Below, one piece after another: positions 1 to 7,441 of a stretch of DNA of 41,143 nt. Positions within the stretch are counted from its first letter, which is position 1. The number at the start of each line of letters is the position of its first letter. The stretch is from Chloroflexota bacterium (GTDB taxonomy: Bacteria > Chloroflexota > Anaerolineae > B4-G1): the NCBI GenBank assembly GCA_024232355.1, contig JAAEPW010000046.1, positions 1 to 41,143 on the forward strand, in the 5' to 3' direction. Both the position numbers and the translations under genes were made by a program. The notes beneath the pieces are model-generated. The model was not told the origin of the DNA, searched no databases, and was given only the letters and a program-made list of their open reading frames with translations.

Positions 1-126
1 CGAGTACGTACCCATCGAAAACGTTTCAGGCTGCATACCCGTTCTGCTAAACAATCCCGAAAGCAACTACAGGGCCTGGTAAAACAGTGGCTCCACCTAC
101 CGCCACCTGATGGACCGCCCGAGTGA
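1..126 (+). other. left-edge sequence, possible gene tail
   Basis: One frame is open from the window edge to a TGA at 124-126 (41 codons, rich in Arg, Lys and Gln), and another is open to a TAA at 78-80. Either could be the C-terminus of a gene starting outside the window. I recognise neither and cannot choose between them. Confidence 0.2.
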
Positions 127-129
127 CTT

Positions 130-717
130 TTGCGGCATTGCGCTTTTACACTACAAATCGGTGACAAGGCTCCGGACTTTGAGCTACCGGCAACGGATGG
201 TAATACCTACAAACTGTCTGACCTGGACGACAAGGTCTTTGTGATATTTTTCACTTGCAATCACTGCCCGTTTGTCATCGGGTCAGACGAGGTGACCCGG
301 CAGACGGTGGATAAATTCGTCGCTGAGGGGGTTAGGTTCGTGGGCATCAATTCCAACAGCGTCAATACCTACGCTGAGGACAGCTTTGAGCACATGGTCG
401 AACGGATGAATGAGCACGGGTTTCCTTGGTTGTACTTGCACGATGAATCTCAGGACGTGGCGCTGCGCTACGGAGCGCTTCGGACGCCGCACTTTTACGT
501 GTTCGATCAAGGTCGCAAGCTCATCTATACAGGTCGAGGAGTGGATAATCCCCGCGATACGTCCAAGATGACGGTCAATGATCTCGAACGAACTTTGCGA
601 GAGCATCTGGACGGAAACCCCATAAGCGTACCGGCGACCAATCCGATTGGCTGCAACGTCAAGTGGGATGGCAAGGACGCTCACTGGATGCCACCTGAGG
701 CGTGTGATCTGGTGTAG
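130..717 (+). CDS. thioredoxin-like / peroxiredoxin-like (redoxin) family protein
   Basis: Predicted soluble thiol-disulfide protein of the AhpC/TSA-redoxin superfamily, 195 aa. The N-terminus has the family signature [14 protein letters not shown], followed by a strand and the redox motif CNHCP around residue 43. This is the CxxC-P form of the PRX-like1 group rather than a classical single-Cys peroxiredoxin. A typical thioredoxin-fold beta-alpha-beta pattern follows, including [10 protein letters not shown] with its cis-Pro. The only in-frame start after the upstream TGA at 124-126 is TTG at 130, and no convincing ribosome-binding site precedes it, so the first dozen residues are uncertain. 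The substrate is unknown; a general antioxidant or disulfide-reductase role is inferred from the family. It stands alone, 55 nt ahead of the DinB-like gene. Confidence 0.85.
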   Translation: MRHCAFTLQIGDKAPDFELPATDGNTYKLSDLDDKVFVIFFTCNHCPFVIGSDEVTRQTVDKFVAEGVRFVGINSNSVNTYAEDSFEHMVERMNEHGFPWLYLHDESQDVALRYGALRTPHFYVFDQGRKLIYTGRGVDNPRDTSKMTVNDLERTLREHLDGNPISVPATNPIGCNVKWDGKDAHWMPPEACDLV

Positions 718-772
718 GGTTGTAGGTCAGGAGGGAGCATCACAGGATCAACAAATTCCAAAGGAGTCAGCT

Positions 773-1258
773 ATGGGCATAGTTTTGAGAGATGATTTAC
801 TCGATCAATTTTTAAAAGCGATTTCAATGGTCAGGTTCACCATTGGGGAATTTGAGGAAAAAGAATGGATGACCGGGGTTTCTTGGTTCCAGACCCCGGC
901 GCGAATTGGGTGGCACATTGTCGAGACCTTGGATTTCTACTTTTCCGGGAAGCGAAATGCCCAAGAGTTCAAGTATGGATACCGATTTGCCGATCTTTCC
1001 CCGTGGGAGTTGCCGGATGAGCAAATGCCAAAGCAAGAGGCAGTGCTCGAGTATTTGGATGAAATGGAAGCCAAGATCAAGAAGACTTTTGCATCGCTAG
1101 GCGACGAGGACCTGGACACGCCTTTTGAGCTTTATGACTGGTCGGGAAAGACGCTCTTGGGGCATTACGTGTACGCTCAACGGCACACGATGGAACATCA
1201 TGGAGCCCTGACGGTCCTTGCAACCAGTTTTGGGCATACGGAAGAGAGTTGGACATAA
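773..1258 (+). CDS. DinB-like four-helix-bundle protein
   Basis: 161 aa starting at ATG 773, placed after a good AAGGAG site; longer in-frame starts upstream overlap the previous gene and lack one. The all-helical composition and the spaced His residues (GWHIVETLDFY near residue 46, YAQRHTMEHHGAL near 140) fit the DinB/YfiT superfamily of metal-binding four-helix bundles. In this family three His commonly bind a divalent metal; members act as thiol transferases or have unknown roles. It ends 6 nt before mscL, so the two are probably co-transcribed. The specific reaction cannot be told from sequence. Confidence 0.7.
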   Translation: MGIVLRDDLLDQFLKAISMVRFTIGEFEEKEWMTGVSWFQTPARIGWHIVETLDFYFSGKRNAQEFKYGYRFADLSPWELPDEQMPKQEAVLEYLDEMEAKIKKTFASLGDEDLDTPFELYDWSGKTLLGHYVYAQRHTMEHHGALTVLATSFGHTEESWT

Positions 1259-1264
1259 GATGAA

Positions 1265-1714
1265 ATGTTAAAAGAGTTCAAAGAGTTTTCCCTGCGCGGC
1301 AACGTGATGGATATGGCTGTGGGTATTATCATCGGAGGCGCCTTTGGCGTCATCGTCAAGTCGTTGGTGAATGACGTCATCATGCCTCCCATCGGCTTGC
1401 TGTTAGGAGGTGTGGATTTTGCCAACCTCTTTGTCTTGCTCAAAGCAGGCTCCCTAGCTGGTCCGTATGCAGCATTGGCCGAGGCGCAGGAAGCGGGCGC
1501 GGTGACCGTCAACTATGGTTTGTTTTTAAACAACGTCGTCAGCTTTATCATCGTCGCTTTGATGATGTTCTTGCTGATCCGAGGGATGAACCGGATGCAA
1601 CAGGAAGAGGAAGCGTCGCCAGCCGAGCCGACCACGAAAGAGTGTCCGTACTGCATCTCGACGATTCCCATCAAGGCCACCCGCTGCGCGCACTGCACAT
1701 CTGAGATGTCTTGA
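1265..1714 (+). CDS. mscL: large-conductance mechanosensitive channel MscL with C-terminal zinc ribbon
   Basis: 149 aa. The N-terminal amphipathic helix (LKEFKEFSLRGNVMDMAVG), TM1 (IIIGGAFGVIVKSLVNDVIMPP) and TM2 (VVSFIIVALMMFLLIRG) are those of MscL, the homopentameric pressure-release valve that opens under membrane tension in hypo-osmotic shock. Instead of the usual charged C-terminal helix alone, it ends in a compact Cys4 zinc ribbon (CPYC...CAHC, about residues 127-144) on the cytoplasmic side. Similar C-terminal ribbons are known to me from other MscL proteins of Gram-positive-type phyla. Start ATG 1265 lies 4 nt after the DinB-like stop. Confidence 0.92.
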   Translation: MLKEFKEFSLRGNVMDMAVGIIIGGAFGVIVKSLVNDVIMPPIGLLLGGVDFANLFVLLKAGSLAGPYAALAEAQEAGAVTVNYGLFLNNVVSFIIVALMMFLLIRGMNRMQQEEEASPAEPTTKECPYCISTIPIKATRCAHCTSEMS

Positions 1715-1727
1715 ATTGGAGAAAACT

Positions 1728-3527
1728 ATGGCAAATTTTATTACTCGTCCGGTTGTTATGGGCCAGCGCGGGGTCGTCACCTCGGGTCATTATCTCGCCA
1801 CGGCGGCTGGATTTCGCATTATGGAGCAAGGCGGTAACGCGATTGACGCGGCGGCGGCGATGTGCTTTTGCCTCAACTTGCTAGAGCCGCAGAGCAACGG
1901 CATCGGCGGCGAGGTGCCGACGTTGATCTATTCGGCCAAGGAAGGAAAAGCTTTTGCCGTCTGCGGGTTGGGATGGTCACCGGAGGCGTTCACCATCGAG
2001 TGGTGCCAGGAACACGGCATCGACCTCATCCCCGGCGATGGCTACCTGCCCGTGTGTGTCCCGGCGGTAGTGGACACATGGGCCACGGCGGTCGTTCGTT
2101 TTGGCACGATGAGTATGTCGCAGGTGCTCCAGCCCGCCATCGAACTGGCCGAAAACGGTTACCCGGTCTACCTGGGGTTGCGTGACCACATTGTCGGCAA
2201 CTTGAAAAAGTACACCGAGCTTTACCCGAGCACCGGCGCGGTCTATTGCCCCGATGGGCAGGTACCCGAGGTCGGACAGATTCTGCGCAACCCGGATTGG
2301 GCGAACGCGCTCAAGTTGATGTGCCGCGGGGAAGAGTCGGCCCGGCACAAGGGGCGCATAGCGGGCATAGAGGCGGCGCGGGACGTCTTTTACAAGGGCG
2401 AGATCGTCGAGCGCATCATTGACTATATCACCAACAACCCGGTCGAGGACGCCAGCGGGATGGCGCACGCCGGGATGCTCTCCTACGAGGATATGGCCGA
2501 GTGGCACGCGACGGTCGAGGAGCCGGTATCCCTTAATTATCGCGGTCTCGATGTGCACAAGTGCTCCTCGTGGACGCAGGGACCGGTCTTTTTGCAGCAG
2601 TTGGCGATCCTGGAGGGTTTCGACCTCCAGGCCCTGGGGCACAATTCGGCCGATTACGTGCACACGTGGATCGAGTGCGCCAAGCTGGCCTTTGCTGACC
2701 GGGAGGCGTATTATGGCGATCCCCAGGTTGACGATGTGCCGTTCGACGTGCTGCTCTCGAAAGAGTACGCCGACGCCCGACGTGCCCTCATCGGCGCACA
2801 AGCCTCGCGCGAGATGCGGGCCGGTGACGTGGGGCGCGGTGTGCCAGATTACGTGACCTTTGACGTCGCCGAGGACAACCGGCGCGCGCTGAACGTGGCA
2901 GCGCGTCAGATCCGTGACCTGGGCTTGGGTCACGCCCACGTCAGCGATACCACCCACCTCGACGCCGTCGACCGGGAAGGCAACATGGTCGCTGCGACGC
3001 CGAGTGGCGGCTGGCTTGGTTCCTCTCCCATCATCCCTGGATTGGGTTTCCCGATGGGCACGCGCGGGCAGATGTTCTATCTCAATCCGCGGCGGCCCAA
3101 CGCGCTAATGCCGCGCAAACGCCCGCGCGCCACGCTGACGCCCTCGCTGGTGACGAGAAATAGCGAGCCGTTCATGGTCTTTGGCACGCCGGGCGGCGAT
3201 TGCCAGGATCAATGGACGTTGCAGTTTTTCCTCAACTATGTGGACTTTGGGATGAATGTTCAGGAGGCGTTGGATGCGCCTACTGTCCATTCGGCCCATT
3301 TCCCGTCATCTTTTTATCCTCGCGCCGCCTTTCCCGGACAGGTAATGGTCGAGGGGCGTATTTTACCAGACGTCGTCGCGGAACTCGAAAAGCGTGGGCA
3401 CGAGGTCGTTGTCCTTGGCGACTGGGAGAACGGCAAAGCAATGGGTATTTGGTACGACAAGGTACGCGGTGTCATCCAGGGGGGCGTGTCGCCCAGGCGA
3501 CAGATCGGGTATGCGCTGGGGTGGTGA
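1728..3527 (+). CDS. ggt: gamma-glutamyltransferase family protein
   Basis: 599 aa N-terminal-nucleophile hydrolase of the GGT family, which transfers or hydrolyses the gamma-glutamyl group of glutathione-like substrates. The large-subunit start (VTSGHYLATAAGFRIMEQGG, NAIDAAAA) and the autoprocessing site (DTTHLDAVDREGNMV, near residue 410) are present. The catalytic nucleophile would be the Thr before His after self-cleavage. The FGTPGGDCQDQW motif downstream is typical of the small subunit. ATG 1728 is preferred because GGAG precedes it; a TTG at 1716 is in frame. No signal peptide is evident, unlike secreted GGTs, so a cytoplasmic role, or a related GGT-like peptidase or acylase activity, is possible. 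Confidence 0.88.
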   Translation: MANFITRPVVMGQRGVVTSGHYLATAAGFRIMEQGGNAIDAAAAMCFCLNLLEPQSNGIGGEVPTLIYSAKEGKAFAVCGLGWSPEAFTIEWCQEHGIDLIPGDGYLPVCVPAVVDTWATAVVRFGTMSMSQVLQPAIELAENGYPVYLGLRDHIVGNLKKYTELYPSTGAVYCPDGQVPEVGQILRNPDWANALKLMCRGEESARHKGRIAGIEAARDVFYKGEIVERIIDYITNNPVEDASGMAHAGMLSYEDMAEWHATVEEPVSLNYRGLDVHKCSSWTQGPVFLQQLAILEGFDLQALGHNSADYVHTWIECAKLAFADREAYYGDPQVDDVPFDVLLSKEYADARRALIGAQASREMRAGDVGRGVPDYVTFDVAEDNRRALNVAARQIRDLGLGHAHVSDTTHLDAVDREGNMVAATPSGGWLGSSPIIPGLGFPMGTRGQMFYLNPRRPNALMPRKRPRATLTPSLVTRNSEPFMVFGTPGGDCQDQWTLQFFLNYVDFGMNVQEALDAPTVHSAHFPSSFYPRAAFPGQVMVEGRILPDVVAELEKRGHEVVVLGDWENGKAMGIWYDKVRGVIQGGVSPRRQIGYALGW

Positions 3528-3534
3528 AATCGAA

Positions 3535-3563
3535 TTGACGCAGAATTGCGTCGAATTTATAAT
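3535..3563 (+). promoter_or_regulatory. sigma70-type promoter for the rfbG-like gene
   Basis: TTGACG, 17-nt spacer, TATAAT. The -35 and spacer overlap a small palindrome (GACGCA-GAAT-TGCGTC). Transcripts would begin near 3570 and run through the MITE at 3580-3750 before reaching the GTG at 3810. The palindrome could also act as an end signal for the upstream gene. Confidence 0.6.
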
Positions 3564-3579
3564 ATAGCTAGTATACGGA

Positions 3580-3750
3580 GGCGGAAATCCTTTCGCAGTT
3601 TTTAGAAACCCACTGAAAGCCCGCGCTCGCCAGGGATCGTCAGATCCCGGCTCTGCGCGACGAAAATTAACTCCGAAAATGGTAAAAACGACGATTTAGA
3701 CGGGGATCTGACGATCCCCTCGGAGCAGTAACTGCCAAAGGATTTCCGCC
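3580..3750. mobile_element. 171-bp MITE-like palindromic element
   Basis: Terminal inverted repeats of 21 bp (3580-3600 and 3730-3750) differ at one position. A second pair of perfect 16-bp inverted repeats lies inside (3633-3648 and 3703-3718), each arm itself a small palindrome (GGGATC...GATCCC). There is no coding capacity. No clear target duplication is seen; CTAGTA-like bases occur on both sides. The right arm ends 59 nt before the start of the next gene, so the element forms most of its 5' leader. Confidence 0.75.
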
Positions 3751-3809
3751 GAGCAGTACTAGTCTTTTCTGCTCCAGTTGGAAATTGACATGGGAGAAAA
3801 ACAGTCATA

Positions 3810-4964
3810 GTGAATGCTTTCCGAGACGTTTTTCAAGGGATGCCGGTCATGGTGACCGGGCACACTGGTTTTAAGGGATCGTGGTTGAGCGTCTGGCTGA
3901 AGGAGCTGGGGGCTGAGGTGATCGGCTATAGCTTGGAGCCGCCGAGCACGCCGAACAACTTTGAGGCTTTGCGGTTGTCCGGGCGGGTCGTTGATGTGCA
4001 GGACGACATCCGTAATCTCGACGCGCTCCGGCAAACGATCGCCGAGTTCAAGCCCCAGGTTGTCTTTCACCTGGCGGCGCAGACGATCGTGAGCGAGTCT
4101 TATGCGAATCCCCAGTACACGTTCGACGCCAACGTCCTCGGCACGGTCAACGTCCTGGAAGCAGTGCGGTCAACGTCCTCGACCCGGTCGCCGTCCTCGG
4201 TCAGGGCGGTGGTTTGCATCACGACCGACAAGTGCTACGAAAATCGAGAGTGGGTGTGGGGTTACCGGGAGAACGACCGTCTTGGCGGGCACGATCCCTA
4301 CAGCGCGAGCAAGGCGATGGCCGAGTTGGCGGTTTCGTCGTACCGTCAATCCTTCTTTTCCCCGGAAAAGTATGATGAACACGGGATTGCCGTAGCGTCT
4401 ACTCGGGCCGGGAATGTGATCGGCGGCGGTGACTGGGGCGTGGACCGTCTCGTGCCGGATTGTGTGCGCGCGTTGGCAGAGGGCCGGACGATACACGTTC
4501 GCAACCCATATTCCGTGCGCCCGTGGCAACTTGTCCTCGAACCGTTGAGCGGGTATCTGTGGCTGGCCGTCAGGCTCCTCCAAGATGGCGGCAAGTTTGC
4601 CCAAGCCTGGAACTTTGGACCGCCTGAGCGAGTGCCCGTCAACGTTGGGGGTCTGGTACAAGAGATGATACAACTTTGGGGAAGCGGCGACTGGGAGGAT
4701 ATCAGCTCGGATCAAGCGCTGCACGAGACTGGTTTGTTGATGTTGAATTGGGAAAAGGCTGCCAATTATCTCGACTGGCAGCCGGTCTATGCTTGGCGGG
4801 AGGCTTTGGCCGAAACAGTGGATTGGTTCAAAGAGTATTACGAGGGTAATTCGGGCGCGGATATGTATGGTGCTTGTGTCTCACAGATCAGACGTTACGT
4901 GGATCGCGCTCGTGAATTGGGCGCTGTCTGGACCAAGTCGATGGGAACCTACAGCAAGCAGTGA
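3810..4964 (+). CDS. rfbG: CDP-glucose 4,6-dehydratase
   Basis: 384 aa short-chain-dehydrogenase-type sugar nucleotide dehydratase. It converts CDP-glucose to CDP-4-keto-6-deoxyglucose, an early step toward dideoxy sugars of surface polysaccharides. The NAD-binding TGHTGFKGSW glycine motif lies at residues 16-25, the catalytic YSASK (Tyr-x3-Lys) near 168, and ITTDKCYEN and RAGNVIGGGDW are typical of RfbG. Start is GTG 3810 behind GGGAG. The usual partner genes (rfbF cytidylyltransferase, other sugar enzymes) are not next to it, so it stands alone here. A related NDP-sugar dehydratase cannot be excluded, but the KGSWL and GGGDW signatures favour CDP-glucose. Confidence 0.88.
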   Translation: MNAFRDVFQGMPVMVTGHTGFKGSWLSVWLKELGAEVIGYSLEPPSTPNNFEALRLSGRVVDVQDDIRNLDALRQTIAEFKPQVVFHLAAQTIVSESYANPQYTFDANVLGTVNVLEAVRSTSSTRSPSSVRAVVCITTDKCYENREWVWGYRENDRLGGHDPYSASKAMAELAVSSYRQSFFSPEKYDEHGIAVASTRAGNVIGGGDWGVDRLVPDCVRALAEGRTIHVRNPYSVRPWQLVLEPLSGYLWLAVRLLQDGGKFAQAWNFGPPERVPVNVGGLVQEMIQLWGSGDWEDISSDQALHETGLLMLNWEKAANYLDWQPVYAWREALAETVDWFKEYYEGNSGADMYGACVSQIRRYVDRARELGAVWTKSMGTYSKQ

Positions 4965-5010
4965 AACTTGTACGCAATAACGTTGTGTTCCAAGGAAAGG
5001 AGGATGTATT

Positions 5011-5457
5011 ATGGCACGTCAGTCTGGCAATAGGAAGAGTGGTCTTCGATGGTGGGATGCGGCACTGATTATTGTTGGCGTACCGACGTTGGTGCTCTTG
5101 ATCTGGTTGTGGATCCGTCACCGCACTGAGAAGGAAACGACTTTGTCTGACAGGTTCGAGATTGTGGTTTCGCCTCGATCTCCCCGGACACCCAAACCTG
5201 AAAAGTCCGCGCAGGATGACTTGAAATGCATCGAAGGGATTGGCCCAAAAACTGCCAGCTTGCTTCAGGCAGCCGGTATTACGACCTTTGCGCAACTGGC
5301 CACAACCGATGTGGAGCAACTCCGGGGCATTCTCAGAGAGGCGAACGTTCGGGCAAATCCTAGCACTTGGCCGGAGCAAGCGAGCCTGGCGGCCATCGGC
5401 AAGTCGGATGTGCTCAAGATGCTGCAAGCTGAACTCAAGGGTGGTGTGCGAAGCTGA
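5011..5457 (+). CDS. membrane-anchored helix-hairpin-helix protein
   Basis: 148 aa. A single transmembrane segment (residues about 15-34, DAALIIVGVPTLVLLIWLWI) follows a short basic N-terminus, giving a membrane anchor with the rest probably in the cytoplasm. After a Pro/Lys-rich linker comes a helix-hairpin-helix region beginning LKCIEGIGPKTASLLQAAGI and ending with a second helical half containing LAAIGKSDVLKML. This resembles the HhH domains seen in DUF4332 and ribosomal-protein-fusion proteins, which bind nucleic acid or act as protein-contact modules. The start is supported by AAGGAGG. Function unknown. Confidence 0.75.
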   Translation: MARQSGNRKSGLRWWDAALIIVGVPTLVLLIWLWIRHRTEKETTLSDRFEIVVSPRSPRTPKPEKSAQDDLKCIEGIGPKTASLLQAAGITTFAQLATTDVEQLRGILREANVRANPSTWPEQASLAAIGKSDVLKMLQAELKGGVRS

Positions 5458-5458
5458 G

Positions 5459-5489
5459 ACGTTGTTCAGAAACAACGTTGTACTTTTTT
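5459..5489 (+). terminator. rho-independent terminator
   Basis: Perfect 8-bp stem (ACGTTGTT / AACAACGT) with a CAGA loop, followed by TGTAC and six T. It begins 1 nt after the stop of the HhH gene and separates it from the Hdr cluster. Confidence 0.75.
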
Positions 5490-5552
5490 ATCCAATTTGA
5501 CTTGGGAAATATGTATCAAAACACAAAATTATCTTTGAATGACTCCTAGAAG

Positions 5553-5641
5553 CAATACGGTGCAGTTAAGGAGTAGCATAGGGCCTTGTGCCCGCTAGGA
5601 ACGCCCACAAGGGGCTAAACTACGCTAACTGAACCGTATTG
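5553..5641. mobile_element. 89-bp palindromic MITE with 10-bp target duplication
   Basis: The ends are inverted repeats (CAATACGGTGCAGTTA at left; TAACTGAACCGTATTG at right), and complementarity continues with interruptions almost to the centre, so the whole element can fold into one long hairpin. It is flanked by identical CTCCTAGAAG copies (5543-5552 and 5642-5651), a clear target-site duplication. The right copy runs into the Shine-Dalgarno of the next gene, whose start is at 5661. Confidence 0.85.
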
Positions 5642-5660
5642 CTCCTAGAAGGAGGAAAGA

Positions 5661-6503
5661 ATGGCAGCTATCATCAATCCTATGCGTCCGTATATGGGCC
5701 GGTTGGCTGGGGTCAAGGACATAGCCACGGGTATCAAGCTGTTCGAGGTTGAACTGACAGAACCAGAGGGGCAGGCGACTGTTTCCGAATACAAACCGGG
5801 ACAGTTTGCGTTTTTGTCCGCTTTTGGCGCGGGAGAAGCTCCTTTTGGCATCGCATCCGTTCGGGGGCCTCATCTAGAGTTTGCCGTTAGTGCATTGGGT
5901 CACGTCACTCATACCTTGCACACGCTGGAGGTAGGGGACCCGGTGGGCGTGCGGGGCCCGTTGGGGAATTGGTTTCCGCTGGATGGAGACCAGATCAAGG
6001 GACGTGACGTCGTGATCCTGGGGGCCGGTATCGGTGGCGCGCCGCTGCGCCCCATCATCCAGACCATCCTGGACAATCGGGCCGATTATGGGCACGTGAC
6101 GATCATGTGGGCCTCTCGCAGCCCCGATTTGCTCGTCTTTACCGACGAGTTCGATGACTGGGGTTCAGTACCCGACACCGAGTTCCACGTGACGATAGAC
6201 CAGGAACATCCCGATTGGGACGGAAACGTGGGCCTGATCACGAAATTACTGGAGCAGGTGGATCCCTCGCCAGACAACGCCGTCGCCATTTCCTGCGGTC
6301 CGCCTATCGCCATTCATTTTGTCTTTTTGACGCTGGCCAAGCTGGGTTTTGCGCCAGAGCAGATGTTGACGACGCTCGAGTCTCGCATGCACTGCGGCAT
6401 TGGCAAGTGCGGCCGGTGCAACCTGGGGGAAAAGTTTATCTGTGTGGACGGGCCAGTATTCTGGCAGAGTGAGATCGCGGGGTTTTTGGAAGGGTTTTTG
6501 TAG
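5661..6503 (+). CDS. FAD/NAD(P)-binding oxidoreductase with [2Fe-2S] site (hydrogenase gamma / sulfite reductase B-like)
   Basis: 280 aa flavoprotein of the ferredoxin-NADP reductase fold. An N-terminal FAD-binding barrel (about 1-105, with FGIASV in the RxYS position) is followed by an NAD(P)-binding Rossmann half (VVILGAGIGGAPLRP near 114). The C-terminus carries four Cys (245, 250, 253, 261) in the pattern CGIGKCGRC...C, the [2Fe-2S] site of PyrK, sulfhydrogenase-gamma and AsrB-like proteins. It most likely passes electrons between NAD(P)H and the adjacent HdrA/MvhD proteins. It overlaps the next start by one base (TAG/GTG at 6501-6505), so translation is coupled. Good AAGGAGG site before ATG 5661. 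Confidence 0.88.
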   Translation: MAAIINPMRPYMGRLAGVKDIATGIKLFEVELTEPEGQATVSEYKPGQFAFLSAFGAGEAPFGIASVRGPHLEFAVSALGHVTHTLHTLEVGDPVGVRGPLGNWFPLDGDQIKGRDVVILGAGIGGAPLRPIIQTILDNRADYGHVTIMWASRSPDLLVFTDEFDDWGSVPDTEFHVTIDQEHPDWDGNVGLITKLLEQVDPSPDNAVAISCGPPIAIHFVFLTLAKLGFAPEQMLTTLESRMHCGIGKCGRCNLGEKFICVDGPVFWQSEIAGFLEGFL

Positions 6504-7441
6504 TGACTCTTGCGTCATTAGACCAAACCAACAAACGAGTCCTAATGTTCGGCGGTAAGGGAGGCGTGGGCAAAACCACCTCTTCCGCGGCATCCGCGCT
6601 CCACTATGCCCAAGCTGGACGTAAAACCCTCATCATCTCTAGCGATCTCACGCCATCGCTCTCGGATATCTTTGAGGCCGAGATCGGCCCCAAAGAAAAG
6701 CCGGTGCCAGGCGTGGAAAATTTGCACGCGCTAGAGATCGACCCTGATGAGGTGATGCGCCGCTGGAAGGAAAAATTCGGACCAGAAATCTACCAGGCGG
6801 CGTCGGCATTGGTAAGCTTGCCCTACGACGAATTGGTGGATTACGTGGCGATGGCGCCCGGCATCCGGGAAGAGTTCATGCTCGACTATATCCTAGAGCA
6901 CATCCGGGGCGGGCGTTACGACATGATCATCTGGGACACGGCCCCCGCTGGCGATACGTTGCGCCTGCTTGGCCTGCCGGGGCGCTTTATCGAGCATCTG
7001 CGTGTCGCTCCCCGAATTTACCTGGGGGTGCAGGACACACTCAAGCTGTCCAAGACACCTTTCCTGGAGATCATTGAGAGTTGGAAAGAGTTGGCGCAAA
7101 AGACCGCCGATTTTTTCAGCGATCCGGACAATGTCGAGTTTGTCATGGTCACCATTCCGGAGGCGCTGGGCGTTTACCAGAGCGGGCGGGTGATCGGGGA
7201 ATTGGCGGAGCATGGGTTAGACGTCCATTATATGATCGTCAACGATGTGATCGTGGACCCCGATTGCGATTTTCACCGGCGTCGCCAAGAGATGCAACGC
7301 CCGTATATCGAGATGCTGGGCGACGAGTACGATGGCGATATAACTTTGATCAAACTGCCGCTTTTGCCCTATGAAGTCAAGGGGGTAGAGCGACTAGAGG
7401 AAGTGGAAGCGTTTCTGTTTGGACCGAGAGGAGGACACTGA
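6503..7441 (+). CDS. ArsA/GET3-like (TRC40) ATPase
   Basis: 312 aa P-loop ATPase of the ArsA family. The deviant Walker A GGKGGVGKTTSS lies near residue 17, SSDLTPSLSDIF follows in the DP-switch position, and DTAPAGDTLRLLGLP near 148 is the switch II segment. It is a single ArsA unit, unlike the duplicated arsenite pump ATPase, and no arsenite genes surround it. Family members deliver tail-anchored proteins or energise redox or cofactor proteins. Location inside an Hdr cluster, coupled to the flavoprotein by a 1-nt overlap and abutting hdrA (the stop shares bases with the hdrA ATG at 7441), suggests a maturation or delivery role for this complex; that is inference. Confidence 0.85.
   Translation: MTLASLDQTNKRVLMFGGKGGVGKTTSSAASALHYAQAGRKTLIISSDLTPSLSDIFEAEIGPKEKPVPGVENLHALEIDPDEVMRRWKEKFGPEIYQAASALVSLPYDELVDYVAMAPGIREEFMLDYILEHIRGGRYDMIIWDTAPAGDTLRLLGLPGRFIEHLRVAPRIYLGVQDTLKLSKTPFLEIIESWKELAQKTADFFSDPDNVEFVMVTIPEALGVYQSGRVIGELAEHGLDVHYMIVNDVIVDPDCDFHRRRQEMQRPYIEMLGDEYDGDITLIKLPLLPYEVKGVERLEEVEAFLFGPRGGH

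Noticed and set aside
1977..2957. 326-codon antisense frame across the gamma-glutamyltransferase gene
   Set aside because: The sense strand has clear family motifs throughout; the antisense product has none.
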